Source of the DNA: Glandiceps talaboti
Taxonomy: Eukaryota; Hemichordata; Enteropneusta; Spengelidae
Reading direction: 5' to 3'
Length of the DNA: 64,000 bases
Assembly (NCBI RefSeq): GCF_964340395.1
Contig: NC_135551.1
Coordinates: 3,205,463-3,269,462, forward strand
In this document: positions 1-40,043 of the stretch, piece after piece
Layout: each line of letters starts with the position of its first letter
Numbering within the stretch: position 1 is the first letter of the stretch
Notes under the pieces: model-generated
Database searches by the model: none
Seen by the model: the letters and a program-made list of their open reading frames with translations, nothing else
Told to the model about the DNA's origin: nothing
Translations under genes and position numbers: made by a program

Positions 1-68
1 TTTAGTATGTATACCAGGTACTCTGTAATACTTTGGGATACAGTATGTGATTTAGTATATATACCTGG

Positions 69-130
69 TGTGTGTGTGTCTGTGTGTGTCTGTGTCATTG
101 TGTGTGTGTGTGTGTGTGTGTGTCTGTGTC

Positions 131-174
<44 letters not shown>
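69..174. repeat. (TG)n microsatellite, interrupted
   Basis: Long TG tract with scattered TC interruptions. No coding content; the interval 175-820 that follows holds nothing I recognise. Confidence 0.95.
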
Positions 175-177
<3 letters not shown>

Positions 178-827
178 AGTAAATTTTGGTATACAGTGTT
201 TGATTACTGAATCATGGTACTTTATAGGTTGTTAACCTTTTGTTCACTGTGGCACCTTTTTGAAAGAGAACTCGGTAATATCACAATATTCATAAATAAC
301 AAATATACATGTACACTTCAGCACTTTCATTTTCACACATAATTCCAAAACTCTAGCTACATTGCCACTCATTTCAGTAAATTTTAAATGCTGTCCAAAG
401 ATATTTTCAAGAATAAAAGATTGTCACCACATACAATGGCTGTGGGTCAGTGACTTTGGACGAGGAGGGACTTTCTATCTTGTGAAGGGGAACCTTTGGG
501 AAGTTAAAATGGGACGATTTGACAATTAATAGAAGGTAACATTGTATTCTAAAGAGGTTATTCTGTCAAGAGTTTTGGCTACTGATCCCATAGGGTAACT
601 TAATGACCCTAGAGGCTATAGAGTATAGGAACCACAGTTGCCTGCCCCATTAAATTCAAGAACAAGACATATTGTGTTGTAGTACATGTATAGTGCTATT
701 AATCCTCTTTCTACCAGTGGGAATTTGTTTGTCCACAAAATACTACGTGGTGGGAAAACCAGGGTTCTTTGAGATCTCTCTTAGAGACCATGTTGAGACC
801 ACATGACATCCTGATTAATGGTGTTGT

Positions 828-1380
828 GATTTTTAGCACAACTGAACTGATATGGTTTAGTAGTGCTATAGGCATGGCAAAGTGTGTGTGATTCTTAGAC
901 AAGTGAACAAAAATTCAAAAAGTGTATGCAGATATGCTTAGCAACAAGACCACACCCATGGCAACAGCCAAATGATCGCATATATTGCAAAGATAACAAC
1001 AGGGATTAGTAGAAACATTCAAAAAATGTACGTAAATGTGCCTAGCAACAAGACCACGCCCACAGTAACAGCCAAATGATCACATATATTGCAAAGATAG
1101 CAACATGGTTGGATAGGCAAATGGATAGTCATTCAGGAAATGAACACCTATTGTTAGCATGGATCAGCATGTGAGTAAACATTTAAAAAAACTGTACAGT
1201 TGTGCTGCAATGCCATTGGCGCCAATTTTGAAACTGTACTCTTATATAACTTTTAAATTGTTTACTACTGCACATGATAGATGTAGGGCATGTAAGCCAA
1301 GCATCAAATTTGGACACTTCCAAGCATTTAGTGTGGATTGGACATTTTGGTGGCATTGTATATGGTTTTGGAGTCTGCAG
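828..1380 (+). repeat. Dispersed repeat family A, copy 1 (internally shortened)
   Basis: It begins TTTTAGCACAACTGAACT, passes CAGTAGTGCTATAGGCAT-like sequence and ends with CACGCCCA...AACAGCCAAATGATC blocks and a GTTGTGCTGCAATGCCATTG tail. The same 5' and 3' parts occur together at 20.93-22.35 kb and in part at 17.48 and 31.50 kb. This copy has only a vestige of the TG tract. The family is not identified; it may be a non-autonomous transposon. Confidence 0.75.
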
Positions 1381-1880
1381 TGATAGAATGTCTTTTTGAT
1401 TAATTTCCAGGAATGCTATTTTGTTTGCAAGTCTAAACTTTTCATACTGGTACAAATAATCACTGGGACATATGTACTTCACTATTAATTCTTTTCATCT
1501 TCCAAATGTAAATACTAACTATAACTTAATGGCAAATTAAAGAAAATACATGTACAAATGTACTACATGTAAATATAAAGTTGTATTTTGCCTTACAGTC
1601 AATATCCATATCCATAACACACACTCTTCAATCAATTCAAACTATGTCTGGATAAGGAAACTTTGTCAAATTTATTTCAAATTTCAGGTCAAATGTCACA
1701 GTAAATGTCATCATCCTGTGTTTTGTTTTAATCTATTGTTTTGAATCATTTTATAGGTTTATAAAATAACATCAAGGAGAGGCATGCAATGCAGACACTT
1801 GAAAATTTGCCAACTTGAACAAGAAGAGTACAAAGATACCATCCAAGGACTAAAGTAATATTCCAGGACTGGTTGCTACC

Positions 1881-28907
<27,027 letters not shown>

Positions 28908-29243
28908 AGAAGAGAAGACAGCAATGAGACTAACAAGATATGATTTGACAATGAACCGAGTGTACATATCTGAAAAAATTATGAAATTGATAACAGTAAT
29001 GACAAAATCTAATTGATATCATGTGATGATTTCTGAGAAAACTGTTAAAAGCAGTTTGTCATTGGTTCTATTTTCATGTTAGCATTTTTTTTTAGACTTT
29101 TTTTTTGATGGGGATGTGTGATGACAGTGATACTGTATATTTGTTTCTCAGACTCGTACATTCATATTTCACAATTTTTCTAAAATAAAAAAGACTCAAG
29201 CTGACAGGAATTTATTTTTCCCCCAAAGTTTGCATAAAATAAA
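28908..29243 (+). promoter_or_regulatory. ARMC2 3' UTR with candidate poly(A) signals
   Basis: AT-rich sequence follows the stop codon. AATAAA hexamers at 29184-29189 and 29238-29243 are the first canonical candidates. The true cleavage site cannot be fixed from sequence, and the UTR could be longer. Confidence 0.5.
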
Positions 29244-29249
29244 TCTGAT

Positions 29250-30900
29250 GCCTCATAGAAATTATGTTGTCAGCTTTGTTCTGTTGGAGTAAAGTTGCAT
29301 AATAATAATAATAAGGTAAATGAATTTACATTCTGGTAGATAACATGAAATGTGAATTCTTGGTACTTGCAATAGAATGTTACTGCCTAGGTTGCATCAT
29401 GAAAATTATGAACATTTGATTTCTTGGTTGACAACCTAACTTCCGCTTTGCGTGCTTCACATGCATTACTATACCTGGTAGGTGTGTGTGAAAATTAGTA
29501 AATCAACCACCTTTTTCTATTGTGACCCTAGTATGAGGTAAAAATGCTATTGCAGGTATCGAGAATTGTTTCAGAAATCTTATTTGTGTTGTTTCTGTAA
29601 AATGCTTGAATTGACATTTTGATGAATTTAAACAAACCCTAGTGGAAGGAAAATAAGTCAACATTGAAATTTCAACATTATACTTGTCACTTCTTTTATT
29701 ACTGCAACTATTTCATGATCAAGATAACACACGCACTTGCAGTCTAAAATTAACTCAAATAAATTCAAAATATATAATCATTATGAAAACTAGACATTGT
29801 ATGTTGGGAAAGGCTGCATGTATTTTGTGTCGTGTTCAGAGGTATTGTACAATTCACCATTTTCTAACAATGTATATTTCACATCATTTCAACCATTGCA
29901 GTGTTTTATTTTCATCCTAACTTACCTGAAATGTATTTAGAAGAGTTATGTTATTGCAATCATTGGATTTGCACTTTCCGTCCTCTTTCTCTATATCTCC
30001 TTTACAATATCTCCATCCATAGCTTACATATCTCCTATACAATATCTCCATCCCTAGCTTACATGCCTGACTTTTGTAGGTTTTTATTCCCTCCATACTT
30101 CCTGTAAACAATGTTGTTATCCATCCATATTTTGTGTTAATTTTGTAAGTTTTCTGTTTACAAACCTAGCACTACTTGTAACCATGGCATTTTTAAAGGG
30201 GCCGTTTGTTATTGTAGGATTAACATGACTTGACTAATTAATTCTAACACCATCACTAAGACAGACTGTATCATATATAAATCAATGGGTACTGACAGAG
30301 TACACAGATGACAAATATTAGATAATGGTATTTGTAATTACATCATTTTATGTTTGTATAAATATATGTTGACTGTGAATTACAGTATAGCCATCTTTAT
30401 TCCATGACCTTTGACCTATCGAGGGTTATTTCAGTCTCTTTATTTAGCTTGGCATTAGCTTATAATGGTATATTATATAAAAAATATTAATATATGTAAT
30501 TGTTCTTGGTGTAATGTTACTAACATTAAAGTTGTGCCTTTGATAAAGACCTTGATTTTACTTAGTAAGACCAAATGATAGCTGTATACAATGCTATTAT
30601 AATGGCCACTTAAATTGCCAATGTTATCTTAACCTTGCAAAACTTTGACATTTATCTTAAATTCTTTCACACCTTGTAAAGTCAGAAATACGTCCAATAT
30701 TTGCACAAAGAATGGCTAGATTGACCTATTTCTGATATAATAATTGTCTTTTGTTGTTGTCACTAGTATTTACATTTAATAAATTGTTATGTGTTTATGA
30801 TGTTGACTTTTAGTAATGGCAAAGAGAATCTTAACATGGCAGGTTTGTTCTAAATGGTTTACCCCTTACATGGCCATTCCGTTTGCTTCATCTTACCCCT
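29250..30900. other. ARMC2 3' flank, no gene recognised
   Basis: AT-rich non-coding sequence. Only a two-copy tandem (ACAATATCTCCATCC...AGCTTACAT, about 29995-30064) stands out. Part may be a longer ARMC2 3' UTR. Confidence 0.5.
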
Positions 30901-30904
30901 TACA

Positions 30905-31125
30905 TTTGTTTTGCTTATAATAGTATAGACTCACTGATTGGCTACCACACAGTTGTATTGTTAATTCAACAGCTGATAGTTTAGACTCTGTGATTGGTTA
31001 CCACCCACTGGTAGGTGTTTTGTTAATAATAGTATAGACTCACTGATTGGCTACCATCCAGGTGTATTTTTAATTTCATAGCTGATAGTATAGAGGCAGT
31101 GATTGGCTACCACCTAATTGTTTTG
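30905..31125. repeat. Degenerate tandem repeat, about 60-70 bp unit, 3-4 copies
   Basis: Recurrent TAGTATAGACTCACTGATTG then GCTACCAC blocks with diverged spacers. Confidence 0.7.
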
Positions 31126-31127
31126 TT

Positions 31128-31185
31128 AGCCCCCATAATGGGGGCGAAGGGACTACTACATTGGGGTCCATCTGTCCGTCCGCGT

Positions 31186-31248
<63 letters not shown>

Positions 31249-31320
31249 CATCTGTGTTCACCAGTATCTGTGAAATGCATGAGCCAATTGTAACCAAACC
31301 TGCACAGTAATAGTAAATGG
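31128..31320 (+). repeat. Dispersed repeat with (TG)n core
   Basis: TAGCCCCCATAATGGGGGCG (self-complementary start), then a CCATCTGTCCGTCCG block, a TG tract (31190-31246) and a short AT-rich tail. It has the same layout as family A but different sequence. Confidence 0.6.
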
Positions 31321-31497
31321 TACTTTAGCTATTTGATGTGTATGTCTTACAAGTTAGATATCAATTCAGCAATATGAAGGAAAACTAGATGATTGATATT
31401 TACTAATTGGTTGGCGTACAGATGCAGCTGATTAATTACCTTGCTAATTCAGATTATGTTCTGTGGTATGTGTCGTCCTCTGAGCAGATGTACTTTG

Positions 31498-32230
31498 AAT
31501 TTTAGCACAACTGAACTACAAATGTATAAGGTACAGTTTTGCTCTTGGCATGGTGCAGTGTCTGTCTGTCTGTCTGTCTCTATGTATGTATGTATGTATG
31601 TATGTGTGTGTGTGTGTGTGTGTGTCTGTCTGTCTGTCTGTATGCATGTAAATGATATAAAGTAAAAAAAATGCTGGTCCTATTGCAGTGAAACTTAATG
31701 GCAATGTTACTTTGGGTATCTAGTTGGAAAATTGTTCAAATCGAAATTATCACATTACAGGGGTGTGATTTGGGTCAAAAAATGTTATAACTACTGGGCA
31801 GATTGGTTTGAAAGTTAGTGGGGATATTTCTAGAGATTTGTAGATAAAGAATTATTCAAGACATTATGACCCCATCATTGATATGCAAGTTTGGTCCAAA
31901 AAGATATTATTTGTTTGTCAAGTAATTCTGAAATTAGGTTGAAATGTTAGGAGGATTGTCTAAATGGAGAATTGTTTAACACAAGATGACTCCATTGTAC
32001 AAATGTAAATTAAGTATTAAAACTAATTACTTGTAGTAAAAAACCTAAATCTCAAAAATGACCAAGGCTGTTGAGGGCTGAAATTTGGTTGGCATGTTCC
32101 TAGATTTGTCTTTATCAAAAGCTATTGAAGGTAAACTTATCTTTGGTATGCAATTTGGTTCTAAAATGATCCAAATTTAGTAGTGCTGTTTGCCGATCAT
32201 TTTAGGATGTTAACTGGTAGCATTAACAAA
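31498..32230 (+). repeat. Dispersed repeat family A, diverged copy
   Basis: Begins TTTTAGCACAACTGAACTAC, has a TGTC/TATG/TG tract at 31557-31645, GTATCTAGTTGGAAAATTGT and ACTACTGGGCAGATTGG blocks. No ORF. Confidence 0.75.
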
Positions 32231-33690
32231 GCTTTATTTGTTTTAGTTCAAAGTCTGTGGTATTGGTGGTATAATACATATGTCAGAGTAACAGCCTGTT
32301 TGGTGTCATTTGAGGACACATAGCCTATAAAGGTTGTAATCAATCTCTTGTCAAACTGCTCTAATACATGTATATTCAGTTGTGCAAAGCTATGCCATTG
32401 ACTCTATTGTTTAACATTTTAAGGCAGTCCTAGAATTGTATTTTGCTAAGTTTTACTTCCACTGAAAGCAGTATTAGGGGTTTATATGCAAATATAACAG
32501 CAAACATTTTAGTTTGCCGTTGTTACAGGGAGCTGTGTGTGCTATTTCAATTTGCAAACATGTTTGATGCAATCTAGCAGTGTTACCAGCACGCTTTTAC
32601 TGAAATACAGCTTTGCAACTTGATTAGTAATAGAAAATCTTATTTGGTGCCAACTTGGCCAATCAGATATCACAATTTATGTCATGTGACTAGTATAATG
32701 CTGCTCAGAACAAACTCCAGCTGACATTGGATACGATAAGAGTTATTGTATAGTATTTACAATAGTTGAATAATGGTGTATAGAAATAATTACAGAATTC
32801 TTATAATTGTACATTCAATTAATTCTATTGTCAATATCTTGACTTGTATAATTAAAATGTCTAGAAATGAAAACAACATTCACAATCACACCAAATTTTT
32901 TTCAAAATGACACTAATTTTCTAAATGTATGCCAGTAATGTATTTTGCCTTTCAATATAATATCCCGATTCCATCCATTAGAATGAATACTGTTCATACA
33001 AATAAGTGTCAATGCATTATTGTCTCAAGCTGGTCTTGTGTGGTTCTGCTCTAATCCTTCCTGTCTGACAACAGTGTTTGATTATTTAGATAGATAGATA
33101 TATATGTAGGTGAATATAGTCATTTACTGACACTCATACCACTACTTTATGTGTCTACATTTTTGTTACATAAATTGCAGTGCCTGCAGTGAGTGGTTGC
33201 AGCAAAGTCTCAATGGTTTCTTGACACTCTGGTCACAAAGTGATTGTTTTCATTATTTGCATTCAAATCGAATGTGTTATTCAACTTGTCAAATTTAAAA
33301 CACATTCCAAAAAACAAAAGAAGAGAGAATTTGAGACATTTCCAAGTGTTGACATTGATGATATACCAACCCAAATATTACATTTGACACATTACCAAGT
33401 CCTTGAGGCACATGTACAGTTACTGGAGTGATCCTGTTAGATTTGATGGTTGCCACTAGTAACCAGTTTCCATACTTGATTGTGTCTGACTAAGCCTGAG
33501 AGAGTGCCAACACTGTTGTCATGTTTTAGTACAGTGGTATTCTAGTTTTCAATACTTTGCACATTTCTATCTAATGTTATTATTTTTATTGAGTTGGTGT
33601 GTGAAGTGTGAAACTGTGTTTACTGAAGTTAATTGTAAGGGTTTTATCAGCTTTCAAGAAAAAAAATAAAACCATAAAATATAAATACAT
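32231..33690. other. Intergenic, no feature supported
   Basis: Unique AT-rich sequence. A 63-aa open frame at 33240-33431 (ending HYQVLEAHVQLLE) has no recognisable domain or intact splice context. Confidence 0.5.
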
Positions 33691-33754
33691 GTGTTTTGTC
33701 TATTTTAGCCCTTGACTGGGATAGATGCAGTCTTATTGAATGTGATGTTTTTGG

Positions 33755-33769
33755 TGTGTGTGTGTATGT

Positions 33770-33818
<49 letters not shown>

Positions 33819-33970
33819 TGCGTGTTTGTGTATGTATGTGTGTTAGTGTGTGTGCTTGCGTGCTTGTGTATGTATGTGTGTTAGTGTGTGTGTGTGTGCT
33901 TGCGTGCTTGTGTATGTATGTGTGTTAGTGTGTGTGTGTGTGTTTGCGTGCTTGTGTGTGTATGTGTGTT

Positions 33971-34023
<53 letters not shown>

Positions 34024-34080
34024 CAAAATAAAAAACTGCTGGGTTGATCTTGGTGAAACTTGGTGGGGATGTTCCCCACC
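33755..34080. repeat. TG-rich repeat with 54-bp higher-order units
   Basis: Several blocks of GTGCTTGCGTGCTTGTGTAT then GTATGTGTGTTAGTG embedded in TG tracts, followed by CTGCTGGGTTGATCTTGGTG, recalling the post-TG part of family A. Confidence 0.85.
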
Positions 34081-34229
34081 CGTATGACCACAGGCACTTG
34101 AACCGATATCTATTAATAAAACATAATGTACACATGTATTGTGTCAGTGTATATCTTTGTATGTAACATAGGAGCAGATCTTGCCCTATATACAAGTAGT
34201 AGATAGGTTAGTATACACACTCAAGATAG

Positions 34230-34355
<126 letters not shown>

Positions 34356-34436
34356 ACTATTAGATTAAATATCCGAATGATTCATATGATAACTGACACA
34401 GAAAAAGTTTAATTTACGACTAGCTTAGGAGAGACC

Positions 34437-34790
34437 CTAAACTTTTTTTTACGTATTCGAGAAAAAAAATAAAATCGCGAAAATCGTGGCGGAAGTCTCG
34501 CAAGAAATAGTGGATGCGGAAACTGAAATCAACTTAAAAAGACAATATAAAACTGTTCTTCCAATCTGTAATGGCTGTACATCTCATGAGAAGAAACCAA
34601 TAACACAGAGACCATATGGAAAACAACGGAAAACATAACTACCTGAACTAGACACTCATATATGAAAAAAAATGAAATAAAATAAAAAAAATATACCGAC
34701 CCAAAAATAAAATTTAAAAAAATATACCTACCCCACCTATTCTAAAATTGAATGTAATCGGAACCACACCATTTTTTACGCCTTATTTAG
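34437..34790 (-). repeat. Dispersed repeat family D, copy 1
   Basis: Reverse complement of the segment at 54355-54680. Shared blocks (this orientation) are CGTATTCGAGAAAAAAAATA, TAGTGGATGCGGAAACTGA, CAATAACACAGAGACCATAT and CCCCACCTATTCTAAAATTG. Probably a non-autonomous element. Confidence 0.8.
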
Positions 34791-34864
34791 TTTTAAGGAC
34801 ATTAATTCTTTTTACCGTTGTTGATATTTCCATTAAGACGCTTCAGTGCACACGGGATAAAGTA

Positions 34865-35021
34865 TGTTTAGGGAGAGTTTGGGTTAGTCACTGACACATC
34901 TAACATGTTTGAATTACTGATGGAGAGTTTGGGTTAGTCACTGACACATCTAACATGTTTGAACTACTGGGAGAGAGTTTGGGTTAGTCACTGACACATC
35001 TAACATGTTTGAACTACTGAT
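34865..35021. repeat. Tandem triplication, about 56-bp unit
   Basis: Three copies of GAGAGTTTGGGTTAGTCACT then GACACATCTAACATGTTTGA. Confidence 0.9.
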
Positions 35022-35679
35022 ATATAAATGGCTACCCGCATACTAGAACCGGTCCAGTTCATAAAATATGGAAAACAATAACCTTTATCAAAATATCGAT
35101 TAGTAATGCCTCAGTAAACATCGATCAGTGAATGTATAATAAACGTCATAGAGAATCCCGAGGTGTCAACTCCTGTTAGCTTCTCCCTGTTTCTTACATG
35201 AAGTCTTTAATATTACTTATTAGCTCAAACATAACTATACATATACATATACAAGTCATGTATTACCTAGCTACCACACTAGTTACAGAACATGTCATGT
35301 AAATGCTTGGCTGTTTCACAATCAGTGCTTCACTTATATTGCACTTTGGGGCAAACGTGAACTTGAAGGTTTCTTAATGGTAATCTTGATAGATATTTTA
35401 CAAAAGAAATTGTTCTACTCGTCAGTATGAACTTGTCAGAAGGGATTAATACACTTTCTATTTCGGACACTACATGTTATTGACACTACAAATCACCACA
35501 TCTCATCAGATTCCAGTTTCTATTATACACTAGGTATGAACATCTAAAGTTCTCTAACATACCGGTGACTTTACTATACATGCAATATTAATGCCCCTAT
35601 ACCAATGTTACGGGCCCATTTTTATGTGACATGGGAAACTCATTTAAAACTTACATTTACGTTAGCTTTTCGAAGCTTG

Positions 35680-36450
35680 GAAATATTACCTCAAAGGCTA
35701 TGAATAACCAAAACATTGCCTTAATAGAAGCAAAAAACTCCAGCTCTGCCAGGGGGGAAACTCCAAGGACTCCCTCACCCCCAGAGGTCACCCATGCATT
35801 CAACCAAAAATCAGTTGCACCAACAACCTTTTTACTGTCATAGTGGTATTAAACGTTTCTAAAATATTTTCACCCTATTCTAATTTGAGATGATATTGTC
35901 TTTTAAAAGATGTGAAATGTTTGCCAAGATAGTCTAAAATTGCCTTAAACTCCAAATCTCCCCTACCAATGATACTACCATTAGATGTGCTGACCTTTAC
36001 TACATGTATATAATGATGCCATTTAACTTTTAAGAACACATTTCAACCCAATGTAAGTTATAAAGAATAGTTTCTGATACTTGATGGTGCTGTCTTGTAA
36101 AGCATGGATTAAGTTATTGCTTGAAAGGGTCTGAATAGCCTAAAATTGGCTTTAAGAGTAAAAATCCCCCCCCCCCAGGGCTTCTAGAGGGAGACCCCCT
36201 CGGACCCCCACATGAGGTGGACATATCCCCCCTATATTTCAACCCTATGTAGTTGCTTTTTTACATGTTAGTGCTGTCTTGTAAAGCTGGAAATTATTTT
36301 CTGAAAATGTCTGAATAGCCTCAAAATTGACTTTTCAGAGTTATAAACCTTCTGGGCTTCTAGGGGGAGACCCCTTAGGACCCCATAAAAGATGTACATA
36401 TTCCCTTCTCAAGCTTTCCCCAACCTTTCACTGTTAAGATGCTATTAAAC
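35680..36450. repeat. Diverged tandem repeat, roughly 190-bp units, with C/G-rich core
   Basis: Recurrent TGCTGTCTTGTAAAGC, TCTGAATAGCCT and GCTTCTAG.GGGAGACCCC blocks around 35750, 36170 and 36360. An old tandem or dispersed element. No coding evidence. Confidence 0.6.
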
Positions 36451-37231
36451 TCCTTTTGGAATATATTTACCATGTGTAGTCAATAATTATAATTATGATA
36501 GTGCTAACCCAGGATCTTACAAAGTATTTGCGAGACAGTCAAGCAGTCCACACTGAATCACGATAAAAAAATATCTGTCATGTGAATATTATATATGGTG
36601 TGTGTGTGTGTGTGTGTGGGGGGGGGGGGGTCATCATGTTTTAGAATTAAGTGATGGGGGGGGGGGGGGGTCAGCCTGTATTTGGTTTTACAGATAGAGG
36701 GGTTCAGTGACTTTTTGTCAGCCCCATTTAAGAATCCACCGCCGCCCCCCCCCCCCCCTCCAAGCTGGAGAAACTGACCAGTCCCTTAGTAATCACCCAA
36801 CCGGTCAGTACAAAACACAGGTACAGGCCAGGTACAGACCAGTCCACGCCAGGTCATGTAAAGCCTAAATATTTTTTTTATTCACATTCACATTTGGATC
36901 CAAAGATTCGCCATCTGTTTTAATTGCAATATATATTTGCAATGTATAATTTCACCTTCTCTTTTATAAATGCTAATTCAACAATGTAAGTACTAGAATA
37001 TGTCCACATTCTATTGAAAACGTTTGTGATAAATACTCCGAACCACTAAAATGATATCTCTCTTGACAATCAACCAACTTTAATTATAGCTCACATGAAA
37101 CATGCGCATTTGTTACATTGCATACAAAAGGAGTGAGTATAAATGGTAGATAAAATCCACAATTACAAAGCATAGAATGTACCCATCACCTAACCTGATT
37201 TTTGTGCCACATTTCATTGACCTCTGCTGTA

Positions 37232-37596
37232 ACGTATTAGTCTCGGTTACTCAAACTCTTGCTGTTGAGGGCTCCACCCCCACCCCTACCTGTACCTGGC
37301 ATGTACCTGTGTTTTGTACCGACCAATGGGGAAATACGCAATCAGTTATACGACATAGTAAACGGAGCCATAACAACGCAGTAGCAAGTACTCCTAATAT
37401 TTTATCACCTACTGAATATCAGAGGACTTTGGAAAACCTACAACAATGGTGTTATCAGGGTTGGTAAAGAAGGCCAGGAAACATTTATGGAATGGACTGA
37501 TCCCAATCCTTTACCTGTTAACTACATTGGATATTCTACTGGCTGGGGAAGTAATGGAGAATTCCAGTTCTGCGATGATGGTTAATTATGTCATAT
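37232..37596 (+). pseudogene. Farnesoic acid O-methyltransferase-like domain (Methyltransf_FA), frameshifted
   Basis: Frame 1 reads WGNTQSVIRHSKRSHNNAVA then STPNILSPTEY. Near 37416 the homology moves to another frame: RGLWKTYNNGVIRVGKEGQE, then FMEWTDPNPLPVNYIGYSTG, WGSNGEFQFCDDG, stop. These are hallmark strings of the Methyltransf_FA (PF12248-type) domain, widespread in secreted or lectin-like invertebrate proteins. The first strand region of the domain is not obvious upstream and may lie in another exon. A single-base indel (decay, allele or sequencing error) explains the frameshift. The domain name comes from an insect enzyme; catalytic activity should not be assumed. Confidence 0.7.
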
Positions 37597-37890
37597 TTAC
37601 ACCAAACCCTTCCAATACAGTTGAATCGATTTCAATCAGACGTAAACAGAATAAGGGGAAAACATAGAATAAGGGAACTAACATAGATTTTTGTTGCTGC
37701 AGACGTCGTTGGACTCCACAGTTTTGAGCTATACATATCATTACATGATGTATCCCTTAATTGCAAAATTAACTATTTGAAACTCTATATTGAATTTGCA
37801 TACTAAAGATATTGCCTAATTATAGAAAAATATAATACGCAATACACACATAAATACATAAATTACATTGTATATTTTGGATGTTCACAG

Positions 37891-37959
37891 TCTAACCCCA
37901 AACCGCCGACAACTCCAGCACCAACGCCACCACAACCTACAACCGCGCCCCCTACAGGC
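37891..37959 (+). CDS. Pro/Thr-rich linker exon-like segment
   Basis: Follows GATGTTCACAG and reads SNPKPPTTPAPTPPQPTTAP, then PT, ending before a GCAAG donor-like site in phase 1. Such P/T linkers are common between extracellular domains. The phase does not join cleanly to the end of the domain at 37.6 kb (a stop would result), so the gene is broken or its exons are wired differently. Confidence 0.4.
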
Positions 37960-38520
37960 AAGCTTATTTCTTGTTGCAATTTCTTTCAGTATCTCTATGT
38001 TTGCTTTCACTCTTTACCGTGAACAGTATTGCATCATCTGTGGGTGATCGTATTTTTCGTATCTGTATAGACGATAAATCAATCAAATTGAATGGTCCGC
38101 ATCCAACACCCAGCGCCCTCAACGGCGATCACGATTTCAATCTGTGTCTGTACTGTTCGTGGATAATATTGCCCTCTGATTGACATGTACAACTTCTAAT
38201 TATTGGTATTTTAACAATTTTCAATGACTATAATGTTTGTCTGATCGAAAGAAATGATAGTCAAGTTACAAGTTGTACAGCTTTATCATGATGACAGATT
38301 CTAAACCGACCTTTCGATCAAGATTTAAACTTGCAGCTCCACTACCTACAGACAGACAATGGCCTGCTAGTACAATGTCTTTTTACAAGTATAAATTGAC
38401 CAATATTTAGTGAATATATCTTTGGTTATTTGATGAAAAATTGTCCCAGTTGCAGCTAGCGCAAGTTTAATTGATTGGGGTGAATAAAAGTACTTTATTT
38501 GACGCTTCGTTCTTCCACAG

Positions 38521-38579
38521 ACGATCTTCCTGAGTGTAGTTGGCGTATTTCCACCAACACAAAGAACTATATCAGTAGT
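38521..38579 (+). CDS. Possible next exon of the same gene
   Basis: After CTTCCACAG, reads (D)DLPECSWRISTNTKNYISSG, in phase with the P/T segment, ending before GTAATC. The C-W-I spacing recalls the start of a CUB domain, but it is too short to assign. Low confidence. Confidence 0.25.
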
Positions 38580-38768
38580 GGTAATCCAATAATCCCTAGT
38601 ACTAGGATTTTAAGGATTTTTAATACTAGGCAAATAAGGACTTACTCTGAATTGATCATGTAATCTCTTTTAGAAATGATGTTTTTCAAAGATATCAAAA
38701 TGCCAAAAACCTAGTTTTTACGTTGTATGGCCATAGGAATACATTTGTATTAATTATCGATCTAACAT

Positions 38769-39107
38769 TTTATGACATCGAGTATAAAATACACACTAAT
38801 GCATCTCAATCGGCTTCCGGTGACCTTCAGAATTCAGTATAAAATTCTATTTCTCACCTATAAATCATTAAATGATGTCCCCCCTCAATATCTTGTTGAA
38901 CATATCATAGTTAACAACCCTACAAGATCTTTGCGTTCAAGTCATACAACACTCAAGGTTCCCAGAACAAGACTTAACTCGTACGGAGATCGATCTTTCA
39001 GCTACGCTGCCGCAATTCTGTGGAACCAACTGTCAACTACTGTCCGCTCTGCACTAAGTATTGAGATTCTCAAGTCAAGACCAGAGACATACATTTTTGC
39101 ATGAGAG
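38769..39107 (+). mobile_element. LINE fragment: C-terminal end of a reverse-transcriptase ORF
   Basis: Open frame of about 110 aa with HLNRLPVTFRIQYKILFLTY, then KSLNDVPPQYLVEH, LRSSHTTLKVPRTRLNSYGD and SFSYAAAILWNQL. This is the typical post-RT tail of Jockey/CR1-group LINEs (pattern LHWLPV..RI.FKI...TYK.L). It is 5'-truncated just upstream and ends at a natural stop. Confidence 0.85.
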
Positions 39108-39814
39108 TTAATTTGTGACAATATTGATTGTAAAAGTGCCACAAAGCATCGTTTGATAAGCTAGGCGACATATAAACCAGTATCGTTATCAGGTCCAGTC
39201 ATAAGATTTCCATGACAACTTATTAGGAGAACAAGAAAACAGTTACTGTAACTTACCTGTGCAACAAAATTGCTCGAAGATACATATGTATATGGAATAG
39301 TCACTTTGCTGCTCTAGTCATTTGCATGAAAAGTTTATCACACGAGTTAGCGAGTGTTAGAGTGTGGGTGTCCTCAACTACTTTACTTCTCAGATGACTG
39401 TCTTTGTGCTAACGCTAAATAAGTCCGTGGTGATAGTTTAAATCATGTGCAGACGTTTTGCATAAGAATATAAGGGATTCTTGCTTCATTTTGATTTCTG
39501 CTTTATTCCATATTCTAGGGCCAAACAACAGCTGGTAAGACTGCGATTAGAATTTACGGTGGGGGGAGGACTTGGGGAAAAATATTTTGGTAAAAAAATT
39601 TCGCACTTTTTCCCCTTCGCGCTCTCAACATTTCATGGCGCCTTCCCCCGAAATGAAATCAAACATTTTCGTAGCCCCCTCCCTCGGCTGCACTTATTTT
39701 AATAATATAATATGATAATTATACAGTACCCCTCTCCCTCCCCAACTTCCAACATTCTAGATACGTACAATTGTATGGGACACTACATTAAATAACAGTG
39801 GCAATCGACTTTAG

Positions 39815-39815
<1 letters not shown>

Positions 39816-39903
<88 letters not shown>
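39816..39903. repeat. (ATT)n tract, tail of the adjacent minus-strand LINE
   Basis: Pure ATT repeat directly beyond the 3' end of the LINE (read on the minus strand as a TAA/AAT tail). Confidence 0.85.
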
Positions 39904-39906
<3 letters not shown>

Positions 39907-40043
39907 TTATTGCCATAAGTATAAAATTATACAATGGAATTCGCTTTAGTTATACGTAACTCGGTTAAAACACAAACGGTGTGGATATGAATAACTATTA
40001 AAAGTGGTAAATATGTACATATACGCTAAAACGCTAAAACAAA

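Noticed and set aside
33240-33431. 63-aa frame with a basic stretch, considered as an exon
   Set aside because: No recognisable domain, weak splice context, and no partner exons in phase.
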